64,000 nt of DNA, from assembly GCA_036562495.1 (NCBI GenBank), contig DATCKA010000130.1:1-64000 (forward strand). The letters are read 5' to 3'. Below are positions 58,989 through 64,000 of the stretch, piece after piece (position 1 is the stretch's first letter; each line of letters begins with the position of its first letter). Both the position numbers and the translations under genes were made by a program. Below the pieces are notes generated by a model. The model saw nothing but the letters and a program-made list of their open reading frames with translations. It was not told the origin of the DNA and made no database searches. This DNA is from Geochorda sp036562495. Lineage in GTDB: Bacteria; Bacillota; Limnochordia; Limnochordales; Geochordaceae.

Positions 58989-59605
58989 AGTCGCTCCCCT
59001 CCCCCCTCGGGCGAGCCGCCTGCGGCCGCCGAGCGATAGGGCGCGTCCACCGCGACCCGCACCGGCAGCCCGGGCGCCAGGCCCTCGGAGACGGACGGGC
59101 GCGGGATGACGTCGACGAGATGGCCGCCGTCGCCCTGGAGCAACGCGTACACCCGGCGGGAGTCGACCCAGACCCGGCTCGCCTGCAAGCCCAGCTCCCG
59201 GGCCTGCTGCTCCACACGGGCGGCCATCTCGGTGAAGGCCCCGGAGGCGCTACCCTCCTGGAGCACCAGCGACAGGGCGTGATGGGCGCGCACCAAGGCC
59301 GGCGTGCGGGCGTCGACCAGCACCAGCTCGTCGACGCTTCCCACCCGCCCCGACAGGGCCAGCCGCTCCAGGGCCGTCACCAGCCCCGGCAAGTCGTCGG
59401 TGGGGCCGACGCGCACCCAGAGGCCCCGCCGACCTCCCTCGCTCTCGAGCCAGGCCCGTTCCACGCCGGGCATCTGCTCGAGCTGGGTCAACAGCGGCTG
59501 TTGACGGCGCTCGACCACGACCCGCTGGGCCGCGACCAGCGCGCTGAGGCTCAAGACGAAGGCGACGGCCACGACGGGCCACCGCCAGTTGAGCTGCTTC
59601 TGCAT
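58985..59605 (-). CDS. Uncharacterised membrane-anchored protein before the FtsH-like gene
   Basis: I do not recognise this 206-residue protein. It has a basic start, one transmembrane or signal helix (about residues 9-26), and an extracytoplasmic part with VERAWLESEGGRRGLWVRVG and LVLVDARTPALVRAHHALS. It overlaps the FtsH-like gene by four bases, so the two products are probably made together. A role as adaptor or external domain of the short FtsH-like protease is possible; that is inference. Confidence 0.6.
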   Translation of the reverse strand: MQKQLNWRWPVVAVAFVLSLSALVAAQRVVVERRQQPLLTQLEQMPGVERAWLESEGGRRGLWVRVGPTDDLPGLVTALERLALSGRVGSVDELVLVDARTPALVRAHHALSLVLQEGSASGAFTEMAARVEQQARELGLQASRVWVDSRRVYALLQGDGGHLVDVIPRPSVSEGLAPGLPVRVAVDAPYRSAAAGGSPEGGGERL

Positions 59606-59610
59606 GGCAA

Positions 59611-59648
59611 CTGAAAAAGGGGCCGCCTCCTGTCAGAATGCGGCCCCT
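59611..59648 (-). terminator. Terminator-shaped hairpin between rimO and the FtsH-like operon
   Basis: On the minus strand AGGGGCCGC (59648-59640) pairs with GCGGCCCCT (59626-59618), followed by TTTTTCAG. The loop holds AGGAGG. A -10 TATAAT lies upstream of it, so it can act as an attenuator for the next operon or end a short RNA. It lies only 6 nt before the next start codon. Confidence 0.8.
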
Positions 59649-59697
59649 CCGTAGTTTCGTCGAACCCCCAACCTAACGCAGACGCGATCGTGGGCTG

Positions 59698-59727
59698 ATT
59701 ATATCACGGGGCCGGATCCCCACCCAA
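59698..59727 (-). promoter_or_regulatory. Promoter upstream of the leader hairpin
   Basis: On the minus strand TTGGGT (59727-59722) and a perfect TATAAT (59703-59698) are 18 bp apart, directly at the rimO stop. A transcript would start near 59691 and meet the terminator-like hairpin after about 80 nt. Confidence 0.6.
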
Positions 59728-61080
59728 GTCCGATGACTCTGGCACGGCCACGAAGTCGTAGGGCCCTTGCCGCCCCGTGATCCGGGCCCGGATCCGCTGG
59801 CCGGCGGTGCCGCGCTCCCAGCGCACCCAGGTCACCCCGTCCACCTCGGGAGCCTGGTAGGGGCTGCGCGCCACCCACTCCCCCGCCTTGCGGCCGGGCC
59901 GCTCCAGCAGGAGTTCCACCGGCGTCTGCATCCGCCGCGCCGCCACCCGCTCCAGCAACCGCTGCTGGTGTGCCATGACCGTGGCACGGCGCCGCCGGCG
60001 CTCCCGGGGCGGGACCTGCTCGTCCATCGTGGCCGAGGGCGTCCCCTCCTCCCGTGCGTAGGCGAAGACCCCCACGTGGTCGAACTCCACCGCCTCCATG
60101 AAGTCCAGCAGGGCCTGGAGGTCCGACTCCTGCTCCCCGGGGAACCCCACGATGAAGGTGGTACGCAGGGCCACGTCGGGCATCGCCTCCCGCACCCGCG
60201 AAAGCAGCGTCTCGTAGGCCCGCCGGTTGCCCCACCGGCGCATGGCCCGCAGGATGCGGTCCGAGGCGTGCTGCAGGGGCATGTCCAGGTAGTGGCAGAC
60301 GTTGGGCGTCTCCGCCATGGCCGCCACCAGCTCGGGCGTCACGTGCGCGGGGTAGGCGTACAGCAGCCGCACCCAGGCCACGCCGGTACGACCCAGGCGC
60401 CGCAGCAACTCGGGCAGCATCAGCCGCCCGTAGAGGTCCGCCCCGTACATGGTGGTGTCCTGCCCGATGAGCACCACCTCCTGGACGCCCTCGTCGGCGA
60501 GCTGCTCGACCTCCTCCACGATGGACTCCATCGGACGGCTGCGGTACGGCCCCCGGATGCGGGGGATGGTGCAGAAGGTGCAGGGGTGGTCGCACCCCTC
60601 CGACACCTTGACGTAGGCCAGATGCCCCGGCGTCGAGCGCATCCGGGGCAGACGGTGATGATAGAGGAAGGAGGGCGCCTGCTCCGCGAGCACGAAGCGC
60701 TCGCCGCGCAGCACTCCCCGCACCACGTCGGCGATGAGGGGCACCTCGGCCGTGCCGATGACGGCGTCGGCCTCGGGCAGCTCCTGGGCCACCTCCTGCG
60801 CCGAGAAGCGCCGGGGCAGGCAACCCGCCACCACCAGGCCCCGCAGCCGCCCGGCCTGCTTGGCCTGGGCCAGCTCCAGGATGGTGTTGACGGCCTCGCG
60901 CTGCGCGGGCTCGATGAAGCCGCAGGTATTGACGACCACGACGTCGGCCTCGTCGGCCTCGACGGTCAGGGCGAAGCCGGCCTCCCGCAGCAGGCCAGCC
61001 ATTACCTCGCTGTCCACCAGGTTCTTGGCGCAGCCCAGCGAGACGATCGCGACCTGGGTCTCGGGCGTTCGATCGCTCAC
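59704..61080 (-). CDS. rimO: Ribosomal protein S12 methylthiotransferase RimO
   Basis: A 458-residue radical-SAM enzyme that adds a methylthio group to an Asp of S12. The N-terminal UPF0004 domain carries cysteines in SLGCAKNLVDSE, VNTCGFIEPA and VAGCLPRRF; the radical-SAM motif is CDHPCTFCTIP; then come GEQESDLQ and a TRAM domain near the end (RKAGEWVARSPYQAPEVDG). GTG 61080 has GGGGTACG ahead. It is divergent from the complex I operon. Confidence 0.95.
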   Translation of the reverse strand: MSDRTPETQVAIVSLGCAKNLVDSEVMAGLLREAGFALTVEADEADVVVVNTCGFIEPAQREAVNTILELAQAKQAGRLRGLVVAGCLPRRFSAQEVAQELPEADAVIGTAEVPLIADVVRGVLRGERFVLAEQAPSFLYHHRLPRMRSTPGHLAYVKVSEGCDHPCTFCTIPRIRGPYRSRPMESIVEEVEQLADEGVQEVVLIGQDTTMYGADLYGRLMLPELLRRLGRTGVAWVRLLYAYPAHVTPELVAAMAETPNVCHYLDMPLQHASDRILRAMRRWGNRRAYETLLSRVREAMPDVALRTTFIVGFPGEQESDLQALLDFMEAVEFDHVGVFAYAREEGTPSATMDEQVPPRERRRRRATVMAHQQRLLERVAARRMQTPVELLLERPGRKAGEWVARSPYQAPEVDGVTWVRWERGTAGQRIRARITGRQGPYDFVAVPESSDLGGDPAP

Positions 61081-61180
61081 CGTACCCCGCCCTTCGGCGC
61101 GCAGGAGTCGAGCAGAGGCAGGCGAATTATACCCCGCTCGAGACGGGCCGGCAACGCGACGGGCCCGTTCGCCGTTTTCC

Positions 61181-61210
61181 TTGACGCTCCTTTTTGCGGG
61201 CGACTATACT
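61181..61210 (+). promoter_or_regulatory. Sigma-A promoter of the complex I operon
   Basis: TTGACG (61181-61186) and TATACT (61205-61210) are 18 bp apart, five and five matches to consensus. It lies 66 bp before the nuoA start. The leader contains a GGCGCGCC palindrome at 61222. Confidence 0.75.
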
Positions 61211-61276
61211 TACTAAGGCTTGGCGCGCCGAAGCCAGCGAGCGCCAGGCCGGTAACGTGGGCACGGGGGGTCGGCA

Positions 61277-61630
61277 GTGGTCGCCTACATCGACGTCGCG
61301 GTCTTCGCGATCGCCGCGGTCCTCTTTGTTTTGGTCACTTGGGGAATGTCGTCACTGTTACGACCCCACAACCCCTACCCTCAGAAGCTGGCCGTCTACG
61401 AGTGCGGCGCTCCCCCGGTCGGTGAGGCCCAGACCCGCTTCCACATCCGCTACTACATCTTCGCCCTGGTCTTCGTCATATTCGACGTCGAGACCATCTT
61501 CTTGTACCCGTGGGGCGTGGTCTTCGAGAGCCTCGGCTGGTTCGCGCTGGCGGAGATGGCCATCTTCATCTTCGTCCTGGTGGTCGGGCTCCTCTACGCC
61601 TGGAAGAGGAGGGTATTGCAGTGGGTGTGA
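61277..61630 (+). CDS. nuoA: NADH-quinone oxidoreductase subunit A
   Basis: A 117-residue membrane subunit with three helices. The conserved loop YECGAPPVGEAQTRFHIRYYIFALVFVIFDVETIFLYPW, read here in two parts around Cys and the FDVE acidic motif, is diagnostic. GTG 61277 has GGGGGGTCGG ahead. It overlaps nuoB by ten bases. Confidence 0.95.
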   Translation: MVAYIDVAVFAIAAVLFVLVTWGMSSLLRPHNPYPQKLAVYECGAPPVGEAQTRFHIRYYIFALVFVIFDVETIFLYPWGVVFESLGWFALAEMAIFIFVLVVGLLYAWKRRVLQWV

Positions 61631-62130
61631 GCGGCGCCCCGGCGGCTGTCACCGCCGAGACGGGTCCCATGCCGGGGATCGTCCTGACCAATCTGCGCAA
61701 GGTGATCAACTGGAGCCGCAAGTCGTCGCTGTGGTACATGCTCTTCGGCATCGCCTGCTGCGCCATCGAGATGATGGCCACGGGCGCGTCCCGCTACGAC
61801 TTCGACCGCTTCGGCATGATCTTCCGGGCCTCCCCCCGGCAGGCCGATCTGATGATCGTGGCGGGCACCGTCAATGAGAAGATGGCGGACGTGGTCAAGC
61901 GCCTGTACGACCAGATGGCGGAGCCCCGATGGGTCATCGCCATGGGCGTCTGCGCGGTCAACGGCGGGCCCTACTGGGGCTCGTACAACGTGGTCGACGG
62001 CGTGGACCTGGTGGTGCCCGTGGACGTGTACGTCCCCGGCTGCCCGCCCAGGCCCGAGGCCCTGTTGCACGGCGTACTCAAGCTCCAGGAGAAGATTCAA
62101 CGGGAGGGACTGGCGCTCCCCGTCCGCTGA
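61621..62130 (+). CDS. nuoB: NADH-quinone oxidoreductase subunit B
   Basis: A 169-residue subunit that holds the terminal 4Fe-4S cluster N2 next to the quinone site. The ligand cysteines are in GIACCAIEMMA (the CC pair), GVCAVNGGPYW and YVPGCPPRPE. GTG 61621 has AGGAGG eight bases upstream; the GTG at 61627 is also possible. It overlaps nuoA. Confidence 0.96.
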   Translation: MGVSGAPAAVTAETGPMPGIVLTNLRKVINWSRKSSLWYMLFGIACCAIEMMATGASRYDFDRFGMIFRASPRQADLMIVAGTVNEKMADVVKRLYDQMAEPRWVIAMGVCAVNGGPYWGSYNVVDGVDLVVPVDVYVPGCPPRPEALLHGVLKLQEKIQREGLALPVR

Positions 62131-62194
62131 GGGCCCCGATGGAGGGGGTCCCGGCTGCGGGTGACGGCGCGCGGCACGGGGGGTTGCACGCACG

Positions 62195-63901
62195 ATGGCA
62201 TCGACGGCGACGGTGACGGTGGGGACGCCGGAGGCCGTGGTCGAGCGGCTGGGCTCGGCCTTCCCCGGCGTGGAGGCGGAGGTGCTGCCCTCCGGTTGGA
62301 TCCGGGTACGGATCGACCGGGAGCGCCTGGCCGACTTCGCCCGATTCGTCCGTGACGAGCTGGGCTTCGACTACCTGTCCAATCTCTCCGCGGTGGACCG
62401 GCAGGCCGAGGGCTTCGAGGTGGTGCTCCACCTGGTCAGCATCGGCGCCGGCCACCAGATGGCGATCTACACCCGCTGCCCCCGCGACGACGCCCGCGTC
62501 CCCAGCGTGACGCCCATCTGGCCCACCGCCAACTGGCACGAGCGCGAGGCGTGGGATCTGATGGGCGTGCGCTTCGAGGGGCACCCGGACCTGCGCCGGA
62601 TCCTGCTCAAGGAAAACTGGGTGGGCCATCCGCTGCGCAAGGACTACATCGACCGGCGGCTGCCCCGGCAGCGCCAGACGCGGGAGTCGTACCGGCCGGA
62701 TAGGGTCAACACCACCACCTTCGACGTGGGCGACGCGCCGGCGGGTGCCGACGGACAGGCGTCGGGGCCGGTGCGCCGGGTGCTGGAGGTGCCCGATGCC
62801 TACACGCCGCGCTCCGGCGTGGTCGTCAACATGGGCCCCCAGCATCCCAGCACCCACGGGGTGTTGCGGGTGCTGGCCGAGATCGACGGCGAGCGGATCC
62901 TCAAGTGCGAGGCTGACATCGGCTTCTTGCATCGGTGCTTCGAGAAGATCGCCGAGGGTCTCCCCTTCCCCAGCGTCATCCCGTACACGGACCGCACCGA
63001 CTACCTGGCCGGCATGACCAACGAGCTGGCCTACTGCCTGGCGGTGGAGCAGCTCTTCGGCATCGAGGTGCCCGAGCGGGCCTCGGCCATCCGCGTGCTC
63101 ATGGCCGAGCTGCAGCGCATCGCCAGCCACCTGCTCTGGTTCGGCACGTTCTCGCTGGACCTGGGGGCCGTGACGCCGTTCTTGTACGCCTGGCGGGAGC
63201 GGGAGAAGCTGCTGGACATCTTCGAGACCATCTCGGGCGCACGGATGATGTACCACTACGTGCGCATCGGCGGCGTGCGCAACGACCTGCCGGCCGGCGT
63301 CGACCGGCAGATCCGCGCCTTCCTCGACAGCTTCGACGCCAACCTCGACGAGTTCCACGCGCTGCTGACGGGCAACCCCATCTTCCAGGCCCGCACCCGC
63401 AACGTGGCCATCCTCTCCAAGGAGGACGCCATCGCCTACGGCGCCAGCGGGCCGACCCTGCGGGGCTCGGGCGTGGCCTACGACCTGCGCAAGGCCCACC
63501 CCTACTGCGGATACGAGCGCTACGACTTCGCGGTCCCCGTCGGCGAGACGGGCGACGTCCTCGACCGCTACAACGTCCGCATGGAGGAGATGCGCCAGAG
63601 CGCCCGCATCGCCCGCCAGGCCCTGGAGGGGCTGCCCGAGGGCGACTTTATGGGCAAGGTCCCTCGCCGCTGGAAGGCCCCCGCCGCTGACGCCTACAGC
63701 CGGGTGGAGGGGCCTCGCGGCGAGGTCGGCGTCTACGTCGTGGGCGACGGCCAAAACGAGCGGCCGTGGAGGGTCCACTGGCGGGCCCCCTCCTTCGTGC
63801 ACCTGCAGCTCCTGCCGGTGCTGGGGACGGGGCTGCTGGTGGCCGACGTCGTGGCCGTCATCGGCTCCATCGACATCGTGCTGGGAGAGGTGGACCGGTG
63901 A
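62195..63901 (+). CDS. nuoCD: NADH-quinone oxidoreductase subunits C and D, fused
   Basis: A 568-residue fusion. Residues about 10-165 are the 30-kDa NuoC part (FDYLSNLSAVDRQ, WPTANWHEREAWDLMGVRFEGHPDLRRILL-type motif). Residues 200-568 are the 49-kDa NuoD part with NMGPQHPSTHGVLRV, the quinone-site His and Tyr regions (CEADIGFLHRCFEKIAEG, HLLWFGTFSLDLGA), and GPRGEVGVYVVG and RAPSFVHLQLLP. A linker of some 30 residues joins them. The fusion is common in Proteobacteria; many Bacillota keep the genes apart. Confidence 0.95.
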   Translation: MASTATVTVGTPEAVVERLGSAFPGVEAEVLPSGWIRVRIDRERLADFARFVRDELGFDYLSNLSAVDRQAEGFEVVLHLVSIGAGHQMAIYTRCPRDDARVPSVTPIWPTANWHEREAWDLMGVRFEGHPDLRRILLKENWVGHPLRKDYIDRRLPRQRQTRESYRPDRVNTTTFDVGDAPAGADGQASGPVRRVLEVPDAYTPRSGVVVNMGPQHPSTHGVLRVLAEIDGERILKCEADIGFLHRCFEKIAEGLPFPSVIPYTDRTDYLAGMTNELAYCLAVEQLFGIEVPERASAIRVLMAELQRIASHLLWFGTFSLDLGAVTPFLYAWREREKLLDIFETISGARMMYHYVRIGGVRNDLPAGVDRQIRAFLDSFDANLDEFHALLTGNPIFQARTRNVAILSKEDAIAYGASGPTLRGSGVAYDLRKAHPYCGYERYDFAVPVGETGDVLDRYNVRMEEMRQSARIARQALEGLPEGDFMGKVPRRWKAPAADAYSRVEGPRGEVGVYVVGDGQNERPWRVHWRAPSFVHLQLLPVLGTGLLVADVVAVIGSIDIVLGEVDR

Positions 63902-64000
63902 GCATGGTGCCGGGGGTCATCGCCCCTCCGTCGCAGTGGTACGATCTCACGGCACAGTACTTCGAGCGCAACGGGTGGCCCCTGGGCCTGCTGGCCGTGC
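63898..64000 (+). CDS. nuoH: NADH-quinone oxidoreductase subunit H, N-terminal fragment (cut by window end)
   Basis: A frame starting at GTG 63898, in a GTGA overlap with the nuoCD stop, runs off the window after about 34 codons. The peptide has a WYDLTAQYF and GWPLGLLAV stretch leading into a hydrophobic helix, as expected for NuoH, the quinone-channel subunit. The order nuoA-B-CD-H supports this. An ATG at 63904 is the alternative start. Confidence 0.65.
   Translation, partial: MSMVPGVIAPPSQWYDLTAQYFERNGWPLGLLAV

Noticed and set aside
1..64000. CRISPR arrays, insertion sequences, prophage or plasmid genes
   Set aside because: No regularly spaced repeats, transposase, integrase or phage structural motifs were seen.

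Overview
The window is a high-GC stretch of a spore-forming member of the Bacillota, most like the class Limnochordia or a similar deep high-GC lineage (inference from gene content and composition, not from a search). Pointers to this are the sporulation and germination genes (spoIVA, spoIIP, spoVAC/VAD/VAE/VAF, gerW, YIEGIA), the Firmicutes-type neighbourhoods (recA-recX-rny-ymdB, scpA-scpB, cmk-plsC-rpsA, der-spoIVA-hup) and an aerobic respiratory chain. No insertion sequence, prophage or CRISPR array was seen.

Left end (1-12.3 kb). A broken-off DinB-like fragment and a gap with a tRNA 3'-end remnant are followed by a secreted, probably beta-barrel protein. Next come an MFS exporter and ArsR-type regulator with a palindrome at the divergent promoter, a DUF402 protein, a lipase-like hydrolase and a cell-wall amidase. 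A complete aa3-type cytochrome c oxidase operon follows (ctaC, ctaD, two subunit III genes, subunit IV, DUF420/CtaM), then a TIGR04086 membrane protein and an SDR dehydrogenase.

From about 12.3 to 61.1 kb every protein gene lies on the minus strand; only a tRNA-Pro(GGG) is on the plus strand. In the direction of transcription, from high to low coordinates, the blocks are: rimO; an uncharacterised membrane protein with a short FtsH-like protease; cinA, a membrane phosphoesterase, thpR, recA and recX; rny, an unknown gene and ymdB; dodecin with the spoVA genes; lysA, cca, an M50 protease, scpA, scpB and gerW; ktrB and rluB; an aromatic operon headed by a HutP-family protein (hutP-like, aroH, aroF, tyrA, aroA) that continues into cmk and plsC; rpsA; a spore-engulfment cluster (DUF1614-SpoIIP fusion, YIEGIA, its capping subunit, DUF3189) leading to der and spoIVA; hup; the tightly overlapped hom-thrC-thrB-lysC set; then a secreted repeat protein, acylphosphatase, family 4 uracil-DNA glycosylase and an EF-G paralog.

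Right end (61.2-64 kb). A strong promoter drives the start of a complex I operon, nuoA-nuoB-nuoCD-(nuoH, cut by the window edge), so the window holds both the entry and the exit of an oxygen-respiring chain.

The most unusual signals are regulatory or architectural: a structured-looking leader before rpsA, an element shared by two intergenic regions, two promoter-then-terminator leaders (rny and the FtsH-like operon), a 14-nt repeat pair framing the HutP-family gene, the DUF1614-SpoIIP fusion, and an outer-membrane-like protein in a Bacillota genome. All functions are read from sequence motifs alone; no database search was run.
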